From positions 124,001 through 188,000 of the forward strand of contig JAWMQN010000005.1 in the NCBI GenBank assembly GCA_033283265.1: a stretch of DNA of 64,000 bases. Reading direction: 5' to 3'. The stretch comes from Mangrovimicrobium sp033283265. Its GTDB lineage: Bacteria > Pseudomonadota > Gammaproteobacteria > Pseudomonadales > Halieaceae. Position 1 is the stretch's first letter; the number at the start of each line of letters is the position of its first letter. A program made the translations under genes and the position numbers. The notes under the pieces are model-generated. The model saw only the letters and a program-made list of their open reading frames with translations, ran no database searches and had not been told where the DNA came from. Below are positions 45,418 to 53,680 of this stretch, piece after piece.

Positions 45418-46875
45418 ATGAGCTTCCCTGCGGCGCCTCCCCCCGCCCTGAACAGCCCGACGCAGGCGGACCTTGCCGCGCTCTCGGCGATCGTGGGTGA
45501 GAAGCACGCACTCGGGGACGGGCGCGACCAGGCGGCCTATCTCACCGAGTTGCGCGGGCACAGGAGTGGCCGCTCCCGGCTGGTCCTGAGACCGGGAAAC
45601 AGCGACGAGGTGTCGGCCATATTGCGCTACGCCAACCAGCACAGGCTCGGCATCGTTCCCCAGGGCGGCAACTCAGGCCTGGTTTACGGCCAGGTCCCGG
45701 ACAGTGGCGGCGACAATATTGTCCTCAACCTGGGCCGCCTCAACCGCATCCGCGACATCGACACGCAGGGCAATACCCTCACCCTGGAAGCGGGCGTGAT
45801 TCTCGCCAACCTGCAACAGGTCGCCCGCGAGCACGGGCGCTTCTTCCCGCTCTCACTGGGCGCCGAGGGGAGCTGCCAGGTCGGCGGCAATATCGCCACC
45901 AACGCCGGGGGGACCGCCGTGCTCGCCTATGGCAACATGCGCGAACTGGTGCTCGGGCTGGAAGTGGTTCTGGCCAGCGGTGAAATCTGGAACGGGCTGA
46001 AGACGCTGCGCAAGGACAACACCGGTTACGACATGAAACAGCTGTTCATCGGTTCCGAGGGAACCCTGGGCGTCGTTACCGCTGCGGTGGTCAAGCTGTT
46101 TCCGCAGCCGCGCTCACTGAACACCGCGCTGATCGCGCTCGAATCGCCGGCCGCCGCGCTGGCGGTGATGAACACGCTGAACGATTCCATCAGCGGCAAG
46201 CTCACCGCCTTCGAACTGATTCCACGCATTGGTATTGAATTCGTCCTGCGCCACTCGGCAGCTGCCCGCGACCCCTTCGAACAGCCCTACCCCTGGTATG
46301 CACTGCTGGAAGTATCCGCGGCGACGGATGCAACGCGTGGCGCAACGGAGCTGACCGACAGCCTCAGCAGCGCGTTCGAACAGGACCTGTTGCTCGACGC
46401 GGCCATCGCCGCGTCAATCGCCCAGGCGCAATCCTTCTGGCACCTCCGCCACGCCATCGTGGAGTGCCAGCGCGCCGAGGGCAGCTACATGAAATTCGAC
46501 CTCTCGGTTCCCCTGCATCACATCCCGGGTTTTCTGCAGGCGAGCGCGGCACAGGTCACCGCCTGCGCACCCGGCTGCCGACCCCTGCTGTTCGGCCACC
46601 TCGGCGACGGCAACATTCATTACCACATAAGCCAGCCCGAAGGCGGCGACGGTGACGCCTTTCTCGCTCACGCCGCCGGGATCGAGCGCATCATCGAGGA
46701 TTCGGTAGCCGCGCTGGGTGGCTCGATGTCGGCGGAGCACGGCATCGGTGCGATGAAAGTGGACAGGCTGCCCCAGTGGAAGACGCCAGTGGAGCTGGAG
46801 ATGATGCGCGCGGTGAAGTCCACGCTGGACCCGAACTGGATTCTCAACCCGGGCAAACTGCTACGGCGCGAGTGA
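45418..46875 (+). CDS. FAD-linked oxidase (D-2-hydroxyacid dehydrogenase, GlcD/D2HGDH-like)
   Basis: 485 aa; GAGGAG precedes ATG 45418. The PCMH/VAO FAD-binding domain shows GIVPQGGNSGLVYG and EGSCQVGGNIATNAGG; the C-terminal domain has FGHLGDGNIHYHI and GSMSAEHGIG, with His ligands typical of D-2-hydroxyglutarate or D-lactate dehydrogenases. It should oxidise a D-2-hydroxy acid to a 2-oxo acid and reduce a flavoprotein or quinone. A 2-oxo acid is the natural substrate for the ThDP decarboxylase at 48846. It lies between operator C and the MarR gene and probably belongs to that regulon. Confidence 0.9.
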   Translation: MSFPAAPPPALNSPTQADLAALSAIVGEKHALGDGRDQAAYLTELRGHRSGRSRLVLRPGNSDEVSAILRYANQHRLGIVPQGGNSGLVYGQVPDSGGDNIVLNLGRLNRIRDIDTQGNTLTLEAGVILANLQQVAREHGRFFPLSLGAEGSCQVGGNIATNAGGTAVLAYGNMRELVLGLEVVLASGEIWNGLKTLRKDNTGYDMKQLFIGSEGTLGVVTAAVVKLFPQPRSLNTALIALESPAAALAVMNTLNDSISGKLTAFELIPRIGIEFVLRHSAAARDPFEQPYPWYALLEVSAATDATRGATELTDSLSSAFEQDLLLDAAIAASIAQAQSFWHLRHAIVECQRAEGSYMKFDLSVPLHHIPGFLQASAAQVTACAPGCRPLLFGHLGDGNIHYHISQPEGGDGDAFLAHAAGIERIIEDSVAALGGSMSAEHGIGAMKVDRLPQWKTPVELEMMRAVKSTLDPNWILNPGKLLRRE

Positions 46876-46885
46876 CCCGCAAGAC

Positions 46886-47371
46886 TCAGCCGAGTTTCTT
46901 GTTGCCGCGCTGCCAGGGCCCGGTGATCTCGTCCGAGCCGATGTTTTCGTGGAAAACCAGGATTTTTTCCAGCGCGGCGAGAAACATGTCCCGCTCCGCG
47001 GGATCGAGCGGCGACAACAGGAATTTCTGCGCCGCTTCAATCTTCCCGCTCACCCGTCGCATCAGTTTCCTGCCCTCCGGGGTAACGTTCACGGTGCGTG
47101 AGCGGCGGTCCTCTTCACTCACCTCGCGCGAGACCAGCCCGCGCTTTTCCAGCCGCTTGACCACGTCTCCGGTGGTGGACGCGTCGAGGAATGCCAGCGC
47201 CGCGATCCTGCTCTGGTCGAGGTTTTTATTGGCGCTGACGGTCTTCAGTATCGTGTGCTGGATCGGGGTGAGCTCCTCCGCTTCCAGGCTCGAGTGAAAA
47301 ATGGAGACCGAGACCTGCTGTAACACCCGGATCATGAAACCCGGCGCGAGATCGATATTGTTTTCCGCCAC
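46886..47371 (-). CDS. MarR-family transcriptional regulator, probable AGTATACT-binding protein
   Basis: 161 aa from GTG 47371, which has AGAGGA 7 nt upstream; the track's longer start would add 82 residues without family match. A winged helix (LTPIQHTILKTVSA and later ALAFLDASTTGDVVKRLEKRGLV) with wing motif EEDRRSRTVNVTPEGRKLM is a complete MarR domain. MarR proteins bind short palindromes at promoters and release them on binding small aromatic or acyl ligands. The AGTATACT palindrome at 47550-47563 lies ~180 bp upstream, between it and the thiolase gene, and identical cores occur at three other catabolic promoters. It is the obvious candidate regulator. Confidence 0.9.
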   Translation of the reverse strand: MAENNIDLAPGFMIRVLQQVSVSIFHSSLEAEELTPIQHTILKTVSANKNLDQSRIAALAFLDASTTGDVVKRLEKRGLVSREVSEEDRRSRTVNVTPEGRKLMRRVSGKIEAAQKFLLSPLDPAERDMFLAALEKILVFHENIGSDEITGPWQRGNKKLG

Positions 47372-47549
47372 GAAAAATTCCTCTGTGTTCCCGGTTGCCG
47401 GCGCAGCAGTGGGCCAACACCGCTCAACCACAGTGTTGCGCGTCCGTTCCGTTTGCGACCCCGCATGATACAGCGCCTGCTGGAGTGACTCTAGCCGGGC
47501 ATGCGGTTCGGCAATCCCCTGGCGGAATGACTGTACCTTCAATATTTTA

Positions 47550-47563
47550 ATAAGTATACTCAG
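47550..47563. promoter_or_regulatory. Operator D (AGTATACT) between MarR gene and thiolase operon
   Basis: ATAAGTATACTCAG with core AGTATACT (47553-47560). The core contains -10 TATACT on the plus strand (47555-47560) toward the thiolase operon, and on the minus strand toward MarR. The -35 boxes are weak on both strands. Its place in the divergent MarR/thiolase region suggests autoregulation plus control of the operon. Confidence 0.75.
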
Positions 47564-47607
47564 TTTATAACGAACACTGACGGAACAGCAGGCCAGGCAA
47601 AACAGCA

Positions 47608-48828
47608 ATGAACGCAACCCATGTTGTTGGTATCGGGGCGACTGCGCTCGGTAAATTTCCCGAGCGCTCAGTCAAGGACCTGACCCGCGCGGCCGTGTCT
47701 GCCGCGCTCGAGGACGCCGGCCTGGCAATAGCGCAGGTCGAGGCGGCGTGGTTTTCCAACACGCGACAGGGGCTGCTCGAGGGCCAGAACGGCATTCGCG
47801 GCCAGTGCGCACTGCGCTCCATGGGCTTCGAGGGCATCCCGATCGCCAATATCGAAAACGCCTGCGCCAGCGGCAGCACCGCGCTGCGCGAGGCCCTGGC
47901 CCACATCCGCGCGGGGATGTGCGATATCGCCCTGGTGATCGGTGCCGAGAAGATGTTCTACCCCGAGCAGCGGCAGGCCATGTTCAACGCATTCATGGGC
48001 GGCACCGACATCCACCTGCTGGCCGAACTGCAGCGGGAAATTAATCCCGTCGAAGCCGGGGACAGCCCGGCCACCCGCAGTATTTTCATGGACATCTACG
48101 CGCATACCGCGCGGGTGCACATGCAGCGCTTCGGCACGACCGAACGGCAGATCGCCCACGCCGCGGCCAAGAACCACTACCACTCGACCTTCAACCCCCT
48201 GTCCCAGTACCAGGACGACATGAGTGTCGAGCAGGTGCTCGCCGACAGGCTCATCTGCGCGCCCCTGACCCGGGCGATGTGCGCGCCGATCAGTGACGGC
48301 GCCGCAGCCGTCGTACTGTGCAGCGAACGCAAGCTCGACCAGCTGGGGCTGCGCAAACGCGCGGTGCGCGTGGCCGGGCTGGCGCTGAAAAGCGGCAGCC
48401 AGAGGCCCCTCGACGAATTCGCCGGGCACATCGGCCGCATGGCCGCCAATACCGCCTACGAGGAAGCGGCCATCGGCCCCGCCGACGTCTGCCTCGCCGA
48501 GGTCCACGATGCCTGCTCCTTCGCCGAGATCCTGCAGGTGGAGAACCTGGGCTTCTGCCCGCCGGGCGGCGGCGGTGAGCTGACCGAACGCGGCGAGACG
48601 ACGCTCGGCGGCAGGATACCGGTCAACCCCTCCGGCGGCCTGGTGTCAAAAGGCCACCCGGTTGGCGCCACCGGCATCCTGCAGTGGTTTGAACTGGTCA
48701 CCCAGCTGCGCGGTGAGGCGGGCCCACGCCAGGTCGCCGGCGCCCGGGTCGCCGTGGCCGAAAACGGCGGCGGTTTCTGGGGCGTCGAAGAGGCGGCGAC
48801 CACGGTCTCGGTACTGATCAAGGATTAA
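47608..48828 (+). CDS. Thiolase-family protein (acetyl-CoA acetyltransferase/lipid-transfer type)
   Basis: 406 aa. The Cys nucleophile is present in ENACASGSTALRE, the active-site loop VHDACSF follows, and the catalytic His is in VNPSGGLVSKGHPVGATG. The usual C-terminal CxG is replaced by ENGGGFWG, as in SCP2/lipid-transfer thiolases. It may cleave a 3-oxoacyl-CoA or make a C-C bond. It begins the operon thiolase, ThDP enzyme, B12 mutase large subunit, ~45 bp downstream of operator D. The Shine-Dalgarno sequence is weak. Confidence 0.9.
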   Translation: MNATHVVGIGATALGKFPERSVKDLTRAAVSAALEDAGLAIAQVEAAWFSNTRQGLLEGQNGIRGQCALRSMGFEGIPIANIENACASGSTALREALAHIRAGMCDIALVIGAEKMFYPEQRQAMFNAFMGGTDIHLLAELQREINPVEAGDSPATRSIFMDIYAHTARVHMQRFGTTERQIAHAAAKNHYHSTFNPLSQYQDDMSVEQVLADRLICAPLTRAMCAPISDGAAAVVLCSERKLDQLGLRKRAVRVAGLALKSGSQRPLDEFAGHIGRMAANTAYEEAAIGPADVCLAEVHDACSFAEILQVENLGFCPPGGGGELTERGETTLGGRIPVNPSGGLVSKGHPVGATGILQWFELVTQLRGEAGPRQVAGARVAVAENGGGFWGVEEAATTVSVLIKD

Positions 48829-48845
48829 GGAAGCACACGAAGACA

Positions 48846-50516
48846 ATGACAACGCAAACCATCACAGGCAAATCGGCCTTTCTCCAGGTCCTGCAGGAGG
48901 AAGGCATCGAGTACCTTTTCGGCAACCCGGGGACCACCGAGCTGCCCATCATGAGCGCCCTGGTCGATCACCCCGGGATGCACTACGTCCTGGGCATGCA
49001 GGAAAGTGTGGTGCTGGCCATGGCCGACGGCTTTTCCCGCGCCTCGGGCAAACTGGTGGCCTGCAATGTGCACGTCACACCGGGCCTCGGCAATGCCATG
49101 GGCGCGCTGTACAACGCCTGGTTTACCGGTACCCCGATGATCCTCACCGCCGGCCAGCTGGAACAGGGCTACGGCCTCATGGAGCCCCTCCTCCACGGCC
49201 CCATGCTCGAGATGGCCCGGCCGCTGGTGAAATGGGCCGTCGAGGTTACCCGGGTGGAAGACCTGCCGCGCATCCTGCGCCGCGCCGCCAAGGTCGCCAC
49301 GACAGCGCCGACCGGGCCGGTGTTCATCTCGCTGCCCGGCGATATCCTCAACGCGGAGGCAGCGCTCGACCTGGGGCAGCCGACCCGTATCGATACCCGG
49401 GCGCGGCCCTCCGACACGGCGCTTGCCGGCCTGGCCGAACGCCTGCTCCGGGCCGAGCGCCCGGTCCTTGTCTGCGGCGACGAGGTGGTCAGGAGCAACG
49501 CCCTGGCCGAGGTCGCACGACTGGCCGAGCTGCTCGGCTGCCCGAGCTACCAGTCTTCCTCGCCCTACGGCGCGCATTTCCTTTCCGAACACCCCTGCTA
49601 CATGGGCGGGATGAGCCGCCTGCAGGCAGGGGCGCAGGCGATTCTGCAGGAGCACGACCTGCTGGTAGTCATGGGCGGCGATGTACTGCGCATGATGGTC
49701 TACACCGGGGCGGAGGCGCTGCCTGCGGGAATGGAGATCGTCCAGGTCGGCCTGCTCGACTGGGAGATCGGCAAGAACTATCCCACCAGCATCGGCATCC
49801 GCGCCGACGTCCGCGAGACCCTGCAGGCGCTCAATCCCCTGCTGGAAACACAGGGCGGCGCGAGGCTGGCCGAGCGGGCGCGCGCGTCGATCGCGGCACT
49901 GCAGGACGGTAACTGGCGCGCCCAGCGGGAGGCACTGGTGGCGACAACCCGGACCAGCTGCGACGGCGAGACCATCACCAGTGATTTCCTCTGCATGAGC
50001 GTCGCACAGTGCGTACCGGAAGACGGCATCGTGATCCAGGAGGGGCTGACCACGACCGTCAACCTGACCCGTTTCTACCCCTTCCGCGACCGCTACGCCT
50101 ACCACGGGCTGGCCTCCGGCGGCATCGGCTGGGGCCTGCCCGCCGCGGTCGGCGCCCAGCTGGCCAATCCCGGGCGCCCGGTCACCGCGGTCATCGGCGA
50201 CGGCTCCGCCATGTACTCCATCCAGGCGCTGTGGACGGCGGCCAACCAGCAACTGCCGCTTACCTTCGTCATCTGCAACAACAGCGGCTACAAAATTCTC
50301 AAGCAGCGCCTGGTATCGATGCAGCAGTGCGACGAGTTCATCGGCATGGACCTGGACGAGCCCGGGCTCGACTGGGAACGACTGGCAACCTCCATGGGCG
50401 TCGAGTTCAGCCGCGTCACCCGGCCCGGAGAGCTGCAACCGGCCCTCGAGGCCCGCTGCCGGCGCCGCAGCGGCGGCCCCGCGCTGGTCGAAGTCATCCT
50501 GGAAAAGAATCCCTGA
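48846..50516 (+). CDS. ThDP-dependent decarboxylase, benzoylformate decarboxylase-like
   Basis: 556 aa. The catalytic Glu is in LGMQESVVLAMADG; the CNVHVTPGLGNAMGAL stretch with its His matches benzoylformate decarboxylases, and YHGLASGGIGWGLPAAVG, then the ThDP/Mg2+ motif GDGSAMYSIQALW to CNNSGY are complete. These enzymes decarboxylate a 2-oxo acid to an aldehyde; related 2-hydroxyacyl-CoA lyases cleave C-C bonds next to the hydroxyl, so either reaction is possible. It lies 17 bp after the thiolase and 31 bp before the mutase. Its aldehyde product could feed the ALDH of the same regulon. Confidence 0.88.
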   Translation: MTTQTITGKSAFLQVLQEEGIEYLFGNPGTTELPIMSALVDHPGMHYVLGMQESVVLAMADGFSRASGKLVACNVHVTPGLGNAMGALYNAWFTGTPMILTAGQLEQGYGLMEPLLHGPMLEMARPLVKWAVEVTRVEDLPRILRRAAKVATTAPTGPVFISLPGDILNAEAALDLGQPTRIDTRARPSDTALAGLAERLLRAERPVLVCGDEVVRSNALAEVARLAELLGCPSYQSSSPYGAHFLSEHPCYMGGMSRLQAGAQAILQEHDLLVVMGGDVLRMMVYTGAEALPAGMEIVQVGLLDWEIGKNYPTSIGIRADVRETLQALNPLLETQGGARLAERARASIAALQDGNWRAQREALVATTRTSCDGETITSDFLCMSVAQCVPEDGIVIQEGLTTTVNLTRFYPFRDRYAYHGLASGGIGWGLPAAVGAQLANPGRPVTAVIGDGSAMYSIQALWTAANQQLPLTFVICNNSGYKILKQRLVSMQQCDEFIGMDLDEPGLDWERLATSMGVEFSRVTRPGELQPALEARCRRRSGGPALVEVILEKNP

Positions 50517-50547
50517 AACCCGGGCAGTCCGTCGTTAGGAGCAGTAC

Positions 50548-52191
50548 GTGTCATCCACTGAACTCACCCGCAATTTACTGCGCGGCATCAGCGCAAACCT
50601 GGTTCGTGAAGAGGCCTTCCAGGGCAACACCTCCAGTTCGGCTCGCCTGCCGCTGTCGCGCATCTACACCGACGCGGGGAACGCAACTCCCGCCGCCGGC
50701 GAATACCCCTTCACCCGCGGCGTCACCCGCAACATGTACCACGACGGCCACTGGGTGATGGGCATGTACTCCGGCTACGGTTCGCCGACGGAAACCAAGA
50801 AGCGTTTCAAGCTGCTGCTGGAAGCCGGGCAAACCGGCCTCTCCGTGGCCCTCGACCTGCCCACCCAGACCGGCATCGATTCGGACGACCCCCTGGCCCG
50901 CGGCGAAGTGGGCAAGGTCGGGGTGGCCCTGAACTCGGTCGATGACATGATCGCCATGCTCGACGGCCTGCCGCTCGAGAACCTCAAGCAGATGCGCACC
51001 ACGGCCAACGCCATCTCGCCGATCTTCACCGCCTTCACCCTCGTCGCCATGGAGGAACTGGGAATCGACCCGGCGGCCTTCAAACTGCTGCTGCAGAACG
51101 ACCCGCTGAAGGAGTTCACCTCGCGCGGCACCTGGATCTTCCCGCCCGCGGCAAGCATCAAATTCTCGGTGGACGTCATCGAGCACTTCCAGCACAACTA
51201 CCCGGACTGGCAGCCGATCCAGTTTTGCGGCTACCACGTGCGCGACGCCGGCGGCACCGCCGTGCAGGAAGTCGGCGTCAGTATTCTCAACGGCCTCGCC
51301 TACCTCGACGCGGCGGAAGCCCGCGGTGTCGACATCGGCAAAGTCGCGCCGACGCTGTTCACCTTCCTGGCAGCCGGCGTCGACATCTTCGAGGAGGCCG
51401 CCAAGTTCCGCGCGACCCGCCGGCTGTGGGCGAAAATCCTCCACGAGCGCTACGGCGTACCCGCCGGGGACGCCACCATCCGGATCTTTGCCTACACTCT
51501 CGGCGGTGCTCTCACCGCCCGGGAACCCCACAACAACATCGCCCGCATCGCCTACGAGGCGCTGGCCGCGGTACTCGGCGGCACCCAGACCCTGGCCACC
51601 TCCTCCTGGGACGAGGCGCTGTCGCTGCCCTCGGAGGAAGCGGCCCACCTGTCCCTGCGCATCCAGCAGATCATCGGCGCGGAAGCCGGCGCCGCCAAGG
51701 TCGTCGACCCGCTGGGCGGTTCCTACTACGTGGAGAACCTGACCGATCGGCTGGAAGCAGAGATCGCCGCCCACGTGGTCGAGCTGCTGGACGCCGGTGG
51801 CGCGGTGCGGGGAATCGAGGACGGCAGCATCAGCGCCCAGCTTGGCGAGTCCGCCTACCGCGAGTACCGCGATATCGCCGAAGGGAAGAAACTGGTGGTC
51901 GGGGTCAACTACAAGACCCGTGCGGACGCTGGAGACGAGTTGCCGGTGGCAACCCCCGCCTTTCCCGACGCCACCGACGAAGCCCTCGCCTCACTGGCGG
52001 CGACACGGGGCAAACGCGACCCGGAAGCGGTCGCACAAGGATTGCAGGCGCTGGAGCAGGCTGCACGCGACGACGAAAATACAATTCCCGCCATCATCGA
52101 GGCCGCGCGGGCACGGGCGACCATAGGCGAAATCTGCAGCGCGCTGGCGTCGGTGTGGGGGCGTCACGAGGTCAGTACGCAGTCGCTGTAA
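50548..52191 (+). CDS. Acyl-CoA mutase large subunit (adenosylcobalamin-dependent), split type
   Basis: 547 aa from GTG 50548 with AGGAG 7 nt upstream. It is the barrel domain only and lacks a B12-binding domain, so it needs the small subunit at 30259-30804. His230 in CGYHVRDAGG matches the catalytic His of methylmalonyl-CoA mutase. Tyr74 (MYSGYG) and Arg193 (FTSRGTWIFPP) match the Tyr and Arg that select carboxylated substrates, whereas isobutyryl- and 2-hydroxyisobutyryl-CoA mutases have other residues there. The usual Arg before the Tyr (RQY) is replaced by GM. So a methylmalonyl-type substrate is likelier than a 2-hydroxyacyl one, but the clade looks unusual. Confidence 0.9.
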   Translation: MSSTELTRNLLRGISANLVREEAFQGNTSSSARLPLSRIYTDAGNATPAAGEYPFTRGVTRNMYHDGHWVMGMYSGYGSPTETKKRFKLLLEAGQTGLSVALDLPTQTGIDSDDPLARGEVGKVGVALNSVDDMIAMLDGLPLENLKQMRTTANAISPIFTAFTLVAMEELGIDPAAFKLLLQNDPLKEFTSRGTWIFPPAASIKFSVDVIEHFQHNYPDWQPIQFCGYHVRDAGGTAVQEVGVSILNGLAYLDAAEARGVDIGKVAPTLFTFLAAGVDIFEEAAKFRATRRLWAKILHERYGVPAGDATIRIFAYTLGGALTAREPHNNIARIAYEALAAVLGGTQTLATSSWDEALSLPSEEAAHLSLRIQQIIGAEAGAAKVVDPLGGSYYVENLTDRLEAEIAAHVVELLDAGGAVRGIEDGSISAQLGESAYREYRDIAEGKKLVVGVNYKTRADAGDELPVATPAFPDATDEALASLAATRGKRDPEAVAQGLQALEQAARDDENTIPAIIEAARARATIGEICSALASVWGRHEVSTQSL

Positions 52192-52213
52192 AGCAACAGC
52201 GACGCAACGCGCC

Positions 52214-53254
52214 CTAATCCTCGAAGCGCAACTCCGCCGCCGGGTATTCCCTGTGGATGCTGCGCAGTGCCTGCAGCGCGTCAGGGTCACTCTTCAGGTA
52301 GGCGTCAAAGAAGTTGTGCAGGGCCGTTCGGGTGATGGCCTTTTGCTCCTCCGGGTCGATCAGCTCGACCGGCCCGCCGCAACCCGGTACCTGCATGCCG
52401 GGAACGTTCTTTTCAAAGAACAGGCAGTCCGGGTTGCGTCCCTCGGGATGTTTGTCGTTGCCATCGCGGAACCAGACGTGGGTACCCCCCCTGACCAGGA
52501 TCTCCTGCTTCGGCGGCTCCACCCGCGAGTAGGCGGCAAAGGGCCGCCCGGTCAGCCCGGCGAACACGTCGTACCCGGCGGAGAGGAACAGCACCGGTAC
52601 CGGCACCGCTGCGTGCTGCACGCCGACAAAACCGAAGTTGGATGACAGTACTGCCTGTACCGGGTCGCCGCCGCCGATCAGGGCGTTGGCCGTGATGCGC
52701 GGATCGCGTGTCTGCGCGCCGTAAGTCAGGAAGTACCCGGTGACCGCGCCGAGCGAGTGACCGACGATGCCGATGCTCTCGCCGTCGATCAACTGCCCAA
52801 GTTCGGGGTCGGCCAGCAACTGGTCGATGACGAAACTGACATCCCCGGGCTGGTTGGCCACGTCCGCGGGTACCGCCATCGGAATGTCGGCGAACGATTC
52901 CCGGGAGGTCAGGGGAAATGCCGGTGCGGCGACCACATAGCCGCCCCGCACCAGGTCGTTGACGAAGTGCGAGGCATTGCCGGGAAAGCCGTAGGTGCCG
53001 TGACTGTAGACGATAAGCGGCAACTTGCCCGCGCCGCTCGCCCCGGCCCCCTGCGGATACCATACCGATACGTCTATTCTCCGGTCCGCGGTGCCGGGGA
53101 ACTGGAAGGCCGGCTTGACCGGCCGGCTGCTGTCGACAAAAGTGCGTTTGACTGCAACCAGTGCCGGCTCATCAGCGGCCTGAACCAGGGGGGCGCCGAA
53201 GGCCAGCAAAAAAATGGACATGGCCGCAAGTACACGGCGAAACTGATTCCGCAT
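52214..53254 (-). CDS. Exported alpha/beta-hydrolase, last gene of the TetR operon
   Basis: 346 aa; AAGGA lies 9 nt before ATG 53254. A signal peptide ends near VQAADEP. The nucleophile elbow is GIVGHSLGAVTGYF; the early VWYPQGAG and LPLIVYSHGTYG (oxyanion-hole region) and a late GGTHVWF with the catalytic His match the platelet-activating-factor acetylhydrolase/dienelactone-hydrolase-like group. It should cleave an ester in the periplasm or outside. It is the last gene of the 12-gene operon, 39 bp after the VOC gene, and converges on the mutase gene. Confidence 0.87.
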   Translation of the reverse strand: MRNQFRRVLAAMSIFLLAFGAPLVQAADEPALVAVKRTFVDSSRPVKPAFQFPGTADRRIDVSVWYPQGAGASGAGKLPLIVYSHGTYGFPGNASHFVNDLVRGGYVVAAPAFPLTSRESFADIPMAVPADVANQPGDVSFVIDQLLADPELGQLIDGESIGIVGHSLGAVTGYFLTYGAQTRDPRITANALIGGGDPVQAVLSSNFGFVGVQHAAVPVPVLFLSAGYDVFAGLTGRPFAAYSRVEPPKQEILVRGGTHVWFRDGNDKHPEGRNPDCLFFEKNVPGMQVPGCGGPVELIDPEEQKAITRTALHNFFDAYLKSDPDALQALRSIHREYPAAELRFED

Positions 53255-53293
53255 GAAAAGTTATCCTTGTTATCTGCTGCGCGAAAAGGTATC

Positions 53294-53680
53294 TCAGGAC
53301 AGGCTCAGGCCGCAGTAAACGCCGAGCTTGTTGCCATCCGGGTCGCGCAGGTAAGCGCCAAAGGCACCCCTGGCCTGGGGCTTCGGTTCGGGCTGTCCCT
53401 CACAGGTGCCGCCGTTGGCGAGGCCCGCGGCGTGCCAGGCGCGCACGGCGTCCTCACTGTTCGCAGTGAAAAGCACGGTTCCGCCGTTGGCATGGGTCAC
53501 CGGGTTGCCGTCCCGCGCCGGCCCTAGAATCAGCGAGGTGCCGTCGGCGAACTGGTACATCACGATCGGGTGTTCCTCCGGCGCGACGCCGGGGGCGGCG
53601 CCGAGCGCGCCGAGGGTGGCATCGTAAAAGGCCTTGGCCTTGACGCGGTTATCGGTTCCCAGGCGGACACTTCTCAACAT
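53294..53680 (-). CDS. VOC (glyoxalase/bleomycin-resistance-like) protein
   Basis: 128 aa. Two beta-alpha-beta-beta-beta modules are recognisable: RSVRLGTDNRVKAKAFYDATL and later LRDPDGNKLGVYCGLSLS, with the terminal Tyr-Cys pattern of VOC proteins. One Glu and His metal ligands are only partly recognisable, so it may or may not be an enzyme. The start (ATG 53680) overlaps the flavin reductase stop by 7 bp, so expression is coupled. Confidence 0.85.
   Translation of the reverse strand: MLRSVRLGTDNRVKAKAFYDATLGALGAAPGVAPEEHPIVMYQFADGTSLILGPARDGNPVTHANGGTVLFTANSEDAVRAWHAAGLANGGTCEGQPEPKPQARGAFGAYLRDPDGNKLGVYCGLSLS

Noticed and set aside
50548..52191. Calling the large subunit a 2-hydroxyisobutyryl-CoA mutase (HcmA)
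   Set aside because: The Tyr74 and Arg193 positions match methylmalonyl-CoA-type enzymes, not the residues recalled for HcmA, so I left the substrate open.
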